Positions 11,832 to 23,747 of a stretch of 64,000 bases of DNA are shown piece by piece. This DNA is from Mansonella perstans (Eukaryota > Nematoda > Chromadorea > Rhabditida > Onchocercidae). The DNA lies in the NCBI GenBank assembly GCA_037074765.1, contig JBAMDO010000577.1:806001-870000 (forward strand), read 5' to 3'. A program made the translations under genes and the position numbers. How positions within the stretch are numbered: the first letter of the stretch is position 1; every line of letters starts with the position of its first letter. The notes under the pieces were generated by a model, which worked only from the letters and a program-made list of their open reading frames with translations, was not told the DNA's origin and did not search any database.

Positions 11832-12767
11832 CTTAAAGTATACATAAATTATAATGAGGAAACAATGATGCCAACAAGAATTTTTTTGCTATAAAATATC
11901 CGCCAAGAAATCAAGCTAAATTATTACTATCAATTTGACGTGCTTTCACCAATCAATGTCTATCTAAAATTAATATAAAAATTAAAGAAAAAAAAAAACG
12001 ATAACAAACGAAGGCAAAAAAGATCCTAACTGAAACATCGTAGCATTGTGAGTGCGACTATTTGTACCAGGTCTAACACCTTCTATGGATCATGACCTCG
12101 CTTAAGGGGGACTTTGGGTGTAAAAATATGTTACGCATAGTTACATCTATACGCTACATTTCCATTTAATTAATTATCTGTTGGATTCAGCGTTAGGCTT
12201 TTTCCTTTTCACTCGCCGATACTAAGGAGGGCAGTGACTCTAACCAGTTCGAAGAGCGAGAATCTGAAAAATTCTTTGCTCTGTTTGAAATTTAAATTCA
12301 GCTGAAAAGACAGAGGGCGAAGAATGAAACTGCGGTACTGAAACTAAAAAAAAGCATAAAAATAAAGAAAAAATCCGGACTATATCGATTAAATTATGAG
12401 CGTATATCTGAACTAGAAAACTAAAATTGATTCATACTGATAAAGGACCCGTATTCATAACTCTTGATATAGTCACAATTCCAGTGGGGAAAGATATACA
12501 GCAAAGAGACCTTTGTTAATTGTACAATATTTCAAACAAAAAAATAATGATAATAATAAAAATGATCTAAAAAAAATAAAAATTTTTCGTCTCGCAAACA
12601 GAAATCAAAGATTTAAGAAATCAAAATTTTTAAAAGTTTTGTAATTTTTAAAAAATCGCAAAACTAAGTCAGAAATGCATTCCAAAAATTAATAAACAAA
12701 TTCAAGAGTTCAGAAATTCCTCTTAGCACAAATTGAGAAAAATTCAAGAATTCAAAAATTTAAGAAA

Positions 12768-13187
12768 AATCAAGCACTTTAAAGAAACAAAAAAAAAATA
12801 AATTCTAATTCAAATCCTAAAAAAAATCAAAAAATGGAAAATTCAGGTATAAAAGCAAAATTAAAATTATGATGAGCGCAAAAAATCAAACATGCCCAAA
12901 AACTTGAAAATATTCCGAAATATTTCAGATGTTTCAAAAGCTCAAGTTTCATAATTTCAAATGCTAACACTAAGAATATTCTGTTTCACGTTCTTGATTC
13001 AAAAAGGAAAAATTATCGAAGATAGGTATAACTTTATACCTATCTTCGATCAATCATGCCTTCTACAATTCAAATAGAATGATAGCAAGATTAGTACCAA
13101 CTGATTTATCCCATGATCAATTGATACAATCATCGTTATATAACTTGCCAGATCTAAATCCCCAAGAAATGAAAACTTCCACAAATT
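12768..13187. repeat. Dispersed direct repeat, copy 2
   Basis: Collinear with 8335-8792. This copy differs mainly by the extra hairpin at 13015-13050 and by missing about 50 bases near its left end. Confidence 0.7.
13015..13050. repeat. Perfect 16-bp hairpin inserted in the repeat copy
   Basis: Arm ATCGAAGATAGGTATA at 13015-13030, four-base loop, and exact complementary arm at 13035-13050. The paralogous copy near 8645 lacks the structure and has a simple ATCAATCATG duplication at this place. Confidence 0.8.
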
Positions 13188-13739
13188 AGTTAAATTCCAG
13201 TGGAAATGAAACTAAACAGCCCAAAATGAAATCATCCCAAAGTATAAAATAATCAAATAAAACTAAAAAATTACTTGCAAGTTAAATACACTTTTGATAG
13301 TGAAACAAAGTTAAACAACGAGTTCATTAAAAACACTTTAAAACAGTTGGACAAAGAACTGAAAAATATTTGTAATAATTACCAAATCAATAAAAACAGT
13401 TATTTACAAAACAAACAATTGAACAAAAAAAACAATTGAAGTCAAATTGAACCGGTCATTAGTAAACGATGATTAAAATTTTGGACAGTACGAAAATTTC
13501 TCCGCCGAAGTTTTCAATTCGATAATATAAGTACACGTGACATATAGCAAGCGCAATATAAACTTCTACCACTTGCTAAATAACTTTGAATAATTTTGGT
13601 TCTAAATCGCTTCACTTTCACTTGTCTCATATCTGCTTCTTCTAAAGCTCACTTAATTGCGCGTTTCTATTGCTTAACTTCTTACTCCTAAACCTTGAAT
13701 TCAATTGTTTTACAATTAACGCTGCATCGAACAACAGAA

Positions 13740-14045
13740 GAAATATCATTGATCATTCTTTTTTCAATTTTTAATTTTTCCATTTTTTTTTATATATTTC
13801 TTTTTTATGACTTTTTTTATTTTTTCTTTTTTTTTGTTTTTTTTATTTTTATTTTTTCTTTTTTTTGATTTTTTTTCTTTTTTTTTTTGTTTTTTCACTT
13901 TCATTTTTTCTTTTTTCTCTTTTTTTTATTTTTTCTTTTTTTTTAATTTTTATTTTTTTTTCAGTTTTTATCCATTTTTTCTTTTTTCTTTTCTTTTTTT
14001 AATATTTTTTTTTGTTTTTTTTGGTTTTTTATGATTTTTATTGCC
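13740..14045. repeat. T-rich low-complexity tract
   Basis: About 300 bases made almost wholly of T runs broken by single A, C or G. The long plus-strand open frame across it is a poly-phenylalanine artefact. No gene is called here. Confidence 0.85.
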
Positions 14046-14514
14046 TTTTTTAAACGCTTCAAAACATTAATAAAACGTTAATAAAACAACAATGCTAGAA
14101 AAACAAAGTAAACACAAACATATGAAAGAAATCACAACGAAATGAAAAGTAATTTGAAATGCCAAACAATTCTTTGTGATAATTGAATGATCTGTTTTCC
14201 TATATTTATCAAGTGATTTTAATTCGAAAAAAATTTCATCTGTGAAAAGCAATAGCAGAATGGGAAATTCAAGACTTTCGTTGTGATTTCTTTCAAGTTA
14301 ACAAATGATTTGAAAATAACTAGAAATTCAACAATTAGTAATTTCATGTCAAAAATAAAAAAAAATTGATAAAAGTGAGAAAAAACCTTGAAGAGATTTG
14401 TTGCGTGACCTGCGTGAAGAGAAGAAAATTAATTTGGAGAGAGCGAAAGACGAAATGTTGGATATCGGCGACAAACAATGCAGATTTTCATCGGTGCATG
14501 GATAACATTGCTGA

Positions 14515-16152
14515 TTATTGCGCACCTGAAACATAGAATAAATATTGACTTGAAAGGAAGATATTATTATTTAACATAATAATTTCTTACTTTTGATAAA
14601 AAATCACTTCACTTACCGGGAATATAATAGTGCTCCGCATCATCTGTTCTACCCACCAGCTGCAGCCTTCTCCGTTTCGCGGCTCTTTCATCCATTACGG
14701 CCTTCGCAGCCTTGGGGCACCATTCCAAAGAATGGAGCTCCATCATGGCTGCTATTTCTTCGTTGGAGCCAATATGCGGCATACGAATATAATGGCCGCA
14801 TTGCTGACAAAAGCCTGAAATAGCTATGTTGTATTAAAGTATTCCGATAAAATGTACTTCAAAAAATTGAATTTAATGTATAAATTACAAGGAGCTCACC
14901 GTTTTGTCGATGTCGTTTTGCCGCATGGATTCGCCATCCTTTTAGGGTCCCAAATTTCTTAGGACACATGCCGCACTCTGCAAAGATGTCGTATATTAGA
15001 GATTTCTGAATTGATATAAATCATCCGTGCAATATTTTTATTCTAAGAATTGAACACTTTGAACTTACCAATTATTACCGATCCATCAGCATTGCGACCC
15101 ACCCTATACGGGTCGATTTCCGGCACAATCAGCTGGTTTTTGTACTGAACTGGTAAGCCTTCCAGTACCGGTACACGGAAGGCTTCCGGGCTTGCTGCTG
15201 TTCCTCTACGCCTTTCTTCCTCAACTATCGGAACGCGTATGGTCCGGGAACGCCTGAAACATATATTCATAAGATATGTTCATAACCGGAAATCATTCTC
15301 CCTTGCTCATCTGCTCAACAGACTTTTTATATTTTCCAAATGAATTATAAAATAATTAATACTATAATTTTTTCTTTTTCGATTGAACCGATAAAACAAG
15401 TTCAATTTTATATTTTATAATGTACTATTAGAACCCTTTATGACATTTGCTTACAAAAATGAACTTACAAAACAATTTCACGCGTTGTCACCGCTTCTCG
15501 TCGTTTCCGGACCACCACTGTTCGCGCTCTTGGTGCCACATCGGCACATTCCTCGTTCAGGAACGGTCCATGTGGTACCTGTCGCCTCTCCACCAACTCG
15601 TCTTCTTCTTCATCCTGCACCAATGGTGGTATTGCTTCCACCACTCTCTGCAGTTCTTGAGTTGGTGAAGGACTTGCGCTTTGTAACACGTCCGATCTTC
15701 GGATATTCGCGCTTTCGCCTTCATTGTTTCTCTCCAATTTCGCTGTTAAGTTATTTATCTGAAGAAGAACAGTTAAACCAATTAATAAAGAGTTCAGTGA
15801 AACACACACTTCATACGAAATGCCCTCCGTGACAATTTCATTGTTTAAAAAATAGGCCTTCATTTGCATAGCCTTTGTTCACTCTTCTTATATCAATTTT
15901 GATTGCAATATCAGCAAAGAAAATCAGAAATTATTTAAGTCATGCTTTATACAAAAATCCACCATACTTTATCATAACACAAATAAGTATCAGAAAAAAA
16001 AAAAAAAAACATACCAAATTCGCCGCATTCAGCAAATATTGTTCCAATACTTGATAGTATAGCGGCTTCTCTTCGCGCAGGTGGTTTTTTAAATCTACCA
16101 AATTTGGCAAGTTTGGGCCAATTTGGCAATCGCTAGCAAATTTTGAATCCAT
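14515..16152 (-). CDS. Nematode zinc-binding protein of 299 residues, family not recognised (6 exons)
   Basis: Exons on the minus strand: 16152-16015, 15758-15469, 15253-15069, 14977-14900, 14814-14617 and 14525-14515. Phases are 0, 2, 1, 1, 1, stop, and the sum is exactly 300 codons. The ATG lies three bases after a TTTTTTTCAG acceptor, typical of trans-splicing. The N-terminal ~70 residues are leucine-rich and probably helical or coiled coil. A long acidic, then Arg/Val-rich, linker follows. Residues ~206-227 form a good C2H2 finger (C-x2-C-x12-H-x4-[18 protein letters not shown]...H). A second CxxC follows at ~233 ([11 protein letters not shown]) with later His and Cys that may bind another zinc. 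A basic AAKRRR patch near residue 275 could be a nuclear signal. A nucleic-acid-binding role is inference. The first two exons resemble those at 9338-9781. Confidence 0.75.
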
Positions 16153-16155
16153 TTG

Positions 16156-16158
16156 CTG
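16156..16158 (-). other. Putative trans-splice acceptor of the 14.5-16.2 kb gene
   Basis: A seven-base T run plus CAG on the minus strand, directly followed by CAA and the ATG at 16152. It supports the chosen start. Confidence 0.5.
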
Positions 16159-19047
16159 AAAAAAATTAAATACTTTAAATTATATAATTGGAAAACGATT
16201 GAAAAGTTAAATTCTACAACTGAAATACAAATAAAATACTAAATTTCGAAAACAGTCTATTATTAAACAGTGTGGTCTATAAAATAAACTCAATACAGTA
16301 AACTAAATGCCCAATAAACTACCAACCAACACAAAGAATATTCTCCAATCCATCAGTAACCCTCTGTACAAGATAACATGCAAAATGTCGTACTAATAAG
16401 GCATTACGTGCAAAACTTATACTCAGTCATACTCTTCTATTTACTGATAGATCATTTTATCTGACTGAGAAAAAAAAGCGATCAATGTAACTTACCTTTG
16501 GAAAAGAAAAAAGTGAAGAGCAAAAAGAAGCTGTCGAATGAAGGATTGATGAGAAAACTTTTGAGTAGATATCACTCTTTATAGTGGACATAAGTGAGTG
16601 TCGTTTACAAAACTTTTGGACATTAAACAGAAGATGACTGTTCCAACTTTTCTTGACAATCACATATAAAATGTTAAGGTTCAAAGGTTACAATATTGTG
16701 ACATGAATTGTCTTGCCTATAAGCGAGAGATTCCTTACAGTATGACGAAAATGTATAATTTTGGACAAAGTTTTAACCAAATTATTTGTTTCATAGGCAT
16801 TTTAATTTGAAACAATTGCTACTAGAAAATTGCATTATGACTGTCCAAAATTTTCCGACAACTTTCGGCACCAAGCAAAGATTTTTCAAATGATACTGTT
16901 TTTACTAACACTTTGTCATGTTGCAGCAACATCCAGTCGTCAATGATTAGTCAATAACTATGTAAGAAACAAAGTTACCATTGTAAAATCATTGATTAAT
17001 CAAATTTTTTGCATCACAAATTCAGGATGGTGACGATATTAAAGTGCTTCAATTATTTAGCAATGACTCATTAGTTCTATCATTATTAACATTTTTTAAC
17101 ATTTTTTAGTTAAAAAATTATTGTCATTCGAAATTGGATCTTCATAATTATTTTAATGCTTATTACCGCATTCATTTGATACGATCAATTAATTAGTTTG
17201 CATTGAAATGCCAAATCGTAATGAATCACTTAATTTGGTTTTTAAATTATTTTATTCAAACCTTTTTAAAATTAACATTGAAACACATCATGATAGTTTG
17301 CACTGCACTGACTTTTGTTTTTTAAATGAAGGATAATTGACAAAATTCATTTCAGTTTATGAATATTTCGATTTCATAATTGATTACTTAATTAGTAATT
17401 TATTTTGTACATATTTTTTTACACCTAAAACTTAAGAATTCAATTATGAAGAATTTATTTCAAATCCAAATAGTTCAAAGCACTACACTTATTATAAATA
17501 GCATAAATGTCTTACAAATAATGATATGAAGTTCAAAATTAAACTTTTAGAAAATCGGAAAAAAATTAAAAAGTGAGATTAATCTGAATTGCAAGAATGT
17601 TTTATTTTTGCCATTTTCTTTTTTTTTTTTAATTGTAATTTTGACTTATAATTCTCAATACTTCGTTGTCAGTTATTGACATTAAAAATTATGAAGAAGA
17701 AAACAACTTTCTCTTAGGACAAATTCTGAAATAATGAATATATAAATTTTAATATATCGTAATTGAAAAAAATCGTAGTTAAAAGGAGAAACGTTTCTTT
17801 GTCGAAATTATTTCAGAATTTGCGCTATATTGACCATTCTTTCAATTGATTTTTTAATATTTAAATTTTTTTCCATCGTGTTTTTTGAAAGTACAGAAAT
17901 TTGGAACATGTAATGGTATAGTAAAACATAAAATTAAACTGATCTATTAAAAAGGAAATAATTTCAATACTTTATAGACAGCTATAAAGTGATTACAATG
18001 AAAATTCTGAAACCTATCTTCTTAATGATTACAGCATACTTCCTAACTTATCTACTTATCTCGAATCAACATCAAATGCAATTGCATTCAGCGATGCAAC
18101 TGAAGCGATCGCTTTAATCTGTAACGATTGAAAAATATTTAATCAAAATGGAATTGTAAGCGTATGTTTAAATTATTCCAATACGATTAAGATAGCTAAA
18201 TAATATATAAAACCATTGATATTCCGTTCTTTGCATCAAACGACTGGCAACTTTTCAGTTTATTCAAGGTATCAAATACTCAAGTATGTTATTATATGTA
18301 CGCGAAAATATTATCAATTTAAAGTGAGCTGAAAATTCACCAAATTTTATTAAATGCATTTAAGGTACTCCTGCAAATTAAAAAAAGTGAATCAACCTTA
18401 GGTATATCTTTGGTAGTGGTACTTTCTTTTTTCGGAGGCATTGTTTATAATTCGTAACTGGAAAATACCACAAAAGAAGAAAACCACTAGTAAATTCAAA
18501 TAGTTTCTGCAAAAAAATACCAATTTAAAATGAGCTGAAAATCTCACCAAATTAGTTATCGAAAACATTATATCGTTATCCAAGACTAGCTTCAGTAACG
18601 AGTAAAATTCAAGATAATAATATTACTTATGTTTGGTTGAGGTAAACTTCAAAATTTTTTTAAAATATATCTAAGAAAAAGGTTCCACATACATATTTCA
18701 ATCTGCTTAATGTGAAAACTATTTACATTAGCGTCTAATTCATCTGAAACTTTTTCGAAAGAAATTATTCCAAGTTAATATAATGTAGATTCCAACTGAA
18801 TAAACACCACTTTGAGAGAACATACACACACACACGCATACATACGCATATGTACATGCATAACAGACTTATTTCTAAAATTTGTGCGTCAAAATTTAAT
18901 GAACTAAGCTGGAATTATTGCCTGAAACATTACCCGGTTTTTTGCTTCATTCATCTTTAATGACAACGAAAAAGATAAAAAATCACAAATGAAGAGAAAA
19001 AAAGTTCATTCGATTGAGAAAAATAAATTTTATCGGTAGACACAAAG

Positions 19048-19077
19048 AATAAACGGTGGAAATTTCCACCGTTTATT
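19048..19077. repeat. Perfect 30-bp palindrome
   Basis: Half-site AATAAACGGTGGAAA is followed directly by its exact reverse complement, with no spacer. It is unusually GC-containing for the surrounding intergenic DNA. Confidence 0.85.
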
Positions 19078-19084
19078 AAAATCT

Positions 19085-19228
19085 ATTGGTGTAATTAAAT
19101 TTAAGAATTCATTGGTGTAATTAAATTTAAGGAAATTAAATTTACGCTAATTATCTACATCTCTTATGTATCTAATTATCTACATCTCTTATGTATATTT
19201 GCGCTAATTATCTACACCTCTTATGTAT
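19085..19228. repeat. Two short tandem repeat families
   Basis: ATTGGTGTAATTAAATTTAA occurs at 19085 and 19111. A ~25-base unit beginning CTAATTATCTACA(T/C)CTCTTA occurs at 19147, 19172 and 19204. Both lie immediately beside the 30-bp palindrome. Confidence 0.75.
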
Positions 19229-20634
19229 GTTTTATATATATCTCATTAATATTTGTGACTTATTACAAAGTTTATCCATTCAATGCTAATTTATTCATTT
19301 CAAAAATGATGATAAGTAATGAAGCCATGCAATTTATTCCCTTTAAACTTATTTTGTTTTTCCCGAAAATTTTTGAAATTTATGTGTCATATCTATCCGT
19401 TATACGAAACATAGAAATTTTCAATACCAAATTTCTATATTTTAAAGTGATGAATAATAATTTTTTGTTTTAGAAATTTTTGTAATTAATGTATTGAATA
19501 CATGACAAAAAAAAATAGCAATAAATGACAGAAACATTAATTGTTATTCATCAGGGAAGAGCTTACTCAAGTTTAATAAATTGCTGCTAAATCATTCGCT
19601 CAAAGTGAGCTTTGATAAATTGCAATAATCAAAAGAGAACAGTTGAAAATCAATCACGATCAGAATTAATCATTGATTAATGATTAAATTAATGTACCAT
19701 TCATTTGGGTTTGCAAAGTAACATTTAAATTTGGCATTAAATGCTGTTTCAGCAAAAATTTTTTTTTGTTTTCATTTTCAAATGCTGTGGCGAAGTTTCA
19801 TTTATGACTATAAGCCAATTAAGACTACAGTTCGGAATTAGTTGAAATACTTCGTGCTGTTCATTAACTGAGCCAGTGAAGAATCGAGGATTAACCAGGA
19901 TAATCAGGTTTGGTTAATGGAAATAAACATTGTTTTTAACGCTAAATCTCCATTTGGTAAAGTAAAGGGTAAAGTAAAAGGAATTTATGTCTGAGGATTA
20001 ATGCAGAGCCGTCAGGCTATTTTGGTTTTAGCTCGTCCAGTTGTCTATGTGGAATTGACAAACATTTAGGAACAAACCTGAAATGAACGGAAGCTTTTAG
20101 TGTTGTTAGCTTTAAATGAACTTTTTTTTATGCTTTTAAATCCAGACACAAAAAAGACTACTAAAATTTCATTTCAGTATAAATCAGAATAAAAACACAA
20201 ATATAAGTTAAGTTGAAAAAAACAGAACCGAAGCAATTCTATAATTCTATGAAGCATTTCTAACAATTCTATAAAGCACATAATCATTTTCTTACACGTT
20301 TAGGTAACAAAATCGGCGAAAAAAAATAAAAAGGAACACATAGCACAAACAATTTCATCACTTATAACCAGTAACTTGCAGTTCAAAAACCTACATAATA
20401 AGTGTGACAGCTTCACCGAGAACAATTTGTTGAATATTATTGAATTAAATTGGAAATTTTTTTTCCATTTAAAGATTTGCTGTTTGTAATGAATTCAAAA
20501 AAATTTCCGATTTTGATTTAAAGTTTAAGAAAAACCTCTGAAAAATTTTGAACCGGTTTTTTTTAGTCTTTCATGTAATTTGTTAAAAACATTTCTTCTC
20601 CGGAAATTAAGTGACTGAAATTTGGTCATTTCCC

Positions 20635-20673
20635 TTTTCGTCTTCTTTTCTTTTCGAAAAAAGAAGACGAAAA
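20635..20673. repeat. Hairpin with 15-bp arms
   Basis: Arm TTTTCGTCTTCTTTT at 20635-20649 is complementary to 20659-20673, with a nine-base loop. Intergenic; no Sm-site or other RNA-gene feature was recognised around it. Confidence 0.6.
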
Positions 20674-21429
20674 ATCAAAAAAAATTAATGATTGAAAATT
20701 ATGCCGTTCGTTTTTTTTCTTTCATTTTAAAAACATTCAACAAAGATTGAATGATTTGTTTGCTTAAAGAATGAATGATTTTCTGGTAAAGATAAATGGT
20801 CAAGAAATGAACAAAGACTGAAGGCCAAGAATGGCCAAGAAAGTGATTAACAAAAGATTTGGCACAAGTATGCTAAAATATTTGAGAAAAGAGATGTTGA
20901 AGATATGAATAAAGATTACAAAAAAATTAGACCAATTTTGATAATTAGACTGCCGCTTTTTTCACCGATTAATTAATAGATCAAACATGAAAAATTAAGA
21001 TAGTCAAGAAAAACATAACAACTTTATAACTAATACTACGGTAATAACGTACCCTGTTGAAGCAAACTATCTCGTTCTACAATTAAACACTTTTTGGTTG
21101 AATTTGTTCTGATAATTGTTTTTGCGACATCTGAAATGCTTAAAAACAAAGTTAATAAAACTGATATTTTATTGGAAAAAAATAGGCCGATTTTTCTGTG
21201 ACAATATCAAAGTGGCTCTAACAGTAAATATTACAAAAACAGTGTTGGTTGTTGTAGCTACATTAACATCGATCATAATTTTTTCTTCTTACCTTTGTTT
21301 TTTTTGAATCCATAAAAATTAACAAAAGTCATTAATCAAATCTAAAGTTAAATCAAAAACTAATCAATCAAATCTAAAGTCAAACATTAAATTTGTTAAA
21401 ATTGTAAAATCACAGTTTATTATCAAAGA

Positions 21430-22600
21430 TTAAGTTTTCATCTTTTTAAACATGTCATTTGCTTTACTTCTTAAATGACAAGAAAAAGTTCGGCTAATAA
21501 ACAAATTAAAATGCAAGAATTTAGAGCAAACTTCATGTCTTATTTTTCGTGACAACTGGTATAGACCACTGACACTGACACCCAAATTAACACTGGCTAA
21601 ATTATAATTAATTGGCCGGATAACGAAACTATAACGACACCATATTAATCCGGTTACACACAGTGACATGTTCTGCAATCAAATTACAAGAAGTTGAAAA
21701 AGTTTAAGAAGTGTTTGTATCACTATTAAATATTGAGAGATAAAAAATTGCTTTCAAAAAGAAAAAAGTGCTTGCAAAGAGATGCTTGAAAAAGAGAAAA
21801 ACTGCTTGCAAAAAGAAAAAAATTGCTTGCAAAAATAAAAACATTGCTTGCAGAGAGATGTGCCCGTTTTAATTAATTAAAATTGATGATAGATATAACT
21901 CTCGAGTTAAGTTAATTGAAGCTTATCAATAAAATAGCATGCAAATAGCGTAAGACCTTTGGATATGAAATAGGGAGGCAAAAAGAGTTTGTAAGCAAAA
22001 AGTAAACCTGATAAAAGCTGAGTTTTTCTGGAGGCCTTTTTAAATCAACCAGTCCCGCTATCACCAAACACCATTTAAAGGTCGGTGCCCAAAAAAATAT
22101 CGTTTTCGGGCCTGCTTCATGATTCCAAAAATTTTTAGCAAATGGTGGTAACCATGGATAAACAATCTGCAAAAGTATGAGAATTTTTTCAAAGAATTAA
22201 TATTTCATTAAACATAATTGCTGTCTTCAACAGGCAGCTAATTGCCTAAAGAGATGAAGTGAAGTGGAAGAACAGTTTAAACAAATAAAAATGCTAAATT
22301 TAGATGAGAAAATTAAAATGAATTTCTTCAAACTTTTTCATTACAATTCATATCTATATGTGGGTGAAATTTAATCTCGCCATTTTTGAAAAAATTGAAT
22401 TATCCGTTTCTTTTTTTGTCTCGGAATTTAGCGTATAAACAATTCGTTGTGCAAACAATGCACACGTGATGTCCTATTGACCTTCCATTGATCTATGCAA
22501 CAGATAACTTCACTCCATTATCATCCATTACAAGTAATTAAATTTAATTTGTTACCTTATCACCGGTCTGACATAAAAATCGATATAATGCTGACGACAT
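21430..22600 (-). CDS. mpc-2: Mitochondrial pyruvate carrier subunit 2 (3 exons)
   Basis: Exons 22600-22556, 22166-22008 and 21672-21430, all phase 0, give 148 residues. The family motif is clear: NHEAGPKTIFFWAPTFKW in exon 2, then VIAGLVDLKRPPEKLS, and TGLIWCRYSFVIRPINYNLA in exon 3. These match the MPC2 signature (NHxAGPxTVFFWAP...KW, GLxDxxRPxEKLS, TGxIWxRYSxVIxPxN). MPC2 pairs with MPC1 in the inner mitochondrial membrane to import pyruvate. The protein has three predicted hydrophobic helices. The C-terminal ~35 residues beyond the usual end are extra compared with the ~127-residue human protein and contain SRTFSCHLRSKANDMFKK. A missed donor could account for this tail. The gene is divergently oriented to the M-phase phosphoprotein 6 gene at 23748. 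Confidence 0.9.
21740..21865. repeat. Degenerate tandem repeat (TTGCTTGCAAAAAGAAAAA type)
   Basis: About six imperfect units of 18-25 bases containing GCTTGCAAA/GCTTGAAAA followed by A-rich spacers, just upstream of the last exon of mpc-2 (inside intron 2). Confidence 0.6.
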
Positions 22601-22976
22601 GACCGCTCGAAGAAATGATCGATTTCAAAACTCGAATTTAAATTTCAGTCTTTTGTCTTTAATTTGTCTTAATTTATGTAAAATGCGAAGGACAGAAATG
22701 ATAAAAGAATGGCTATTTTAATAAAAATGAATGCAGAATTCGGAATTCCAAAATAAAAGTTTTCTCCACAATGTGGAAAAGTGATAAAGCAGCACAGGTA
22801 CTAAACGATGGATATATTCAATGGGATAATTATTCAATGAGTTAATATATTTAAGAAATTCTTTTTTTTTTTTTCAGTCCTCTACTGAAATGTTTGGGTT
22901 TAAAATTTGAGAAGTTGTAGATTCCATCCCATCATATTAATTTCATCAATACGAACACATTGTCAATCTCTTTCGC

Positions 22977-23022
22977 AAACCCAAACACACAAACCCAAAC
23001 CCAAACCCAAACCCACACAACC
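22977..23022. repeat. Short ACCCAA tandem run
   Basis: Several AACCCA/ACCCAA hexamers in the interval between mpc-2 and the MPHOSPH6 homologue. This is not the nematode telomere unit TTAGGC, so it is not an interstitial telomere. Confidence 0.6.
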
Positions 23023-23747
23023 TAGTCTTGCTGATTTCATCCTGTAATATTCATTTCACCGATATGAGCTCATTGTGGGTCACTGCCCACAATACCTTTC
23101 ACTCTCACATACCACGCATTTAAAGCGTTAAACTTCTCGCTTAGGAATCCCCATAAAAAACATTGTTGGTTGTGGGTCGATACAGAGATACCACAGAATG
23201 TGAATTTGCCGGGTTACTGTTCAGATTGCGACAAATCTTTTGTTGAACATCCGTATCGTTATTTTTATATATTCATGTACCATATCTATAACTGACCGTT
23301 GTCCACTATCCATATTACCGTATCTAGATTTATACTTTCATTTGTCACTTATCATTTCACTCTGTTCTAAGTATTTTCATTTGTTTACCACATGATAATT
23401 CTTTTTTTTTATAATTTAATATTTTAATAAAAAACTTCTCATTAATTGAAAACAATGTCGAACTTTTGACCAGTATATTATTCCAGACATAACTTTAACA
23501 ACTTTTAATATTCTAAAAATGCGTTAAAGTGAAACAAAAGTTTTAGGCAAGTATTTCAAGTATTCGAATTTTTGCAATATGGAAGTATTTCTGTGCGCTT
23601 TTCTTCACAGTACTTGGTTCTTCATATGAATATATCGTTATCTTCATGATGGAATATCTTTCAGGAAGAACCGAAGGTTTGAAATGATGGAATATTAATA
23701 CAGTGAACTAATTTGTTGTTCCAGTTCAAGTTTTCATTGATTAAGAG

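Larger units (their letters stand above)
16160..21420. other. Gene-poor interval
   Basis: No coherent exon set was found in about 5.3 kb. It holds a 30-bp palindrome (19048), short tandem repeats (19085-19228), a hairpin (20635-20673) and a short plus-strand coding-like island (20001-20069, beginning MQSRQAILVLARPVVYVEL) that could not be linked to other exons. Confidence 0.5.

Noticed and set aside
13807..14034. 75-codon plus-strand open frame of Phe and Ser
   Set aside because: Encoded by a T-rich low-complexity tract with no acceptor, donor or start context; not a protein gene.
22977..23022. Interstitial telomere
   Set aside because: The unit is ACCCAA, not GCCTAA/TTAGGC, and the run is short.
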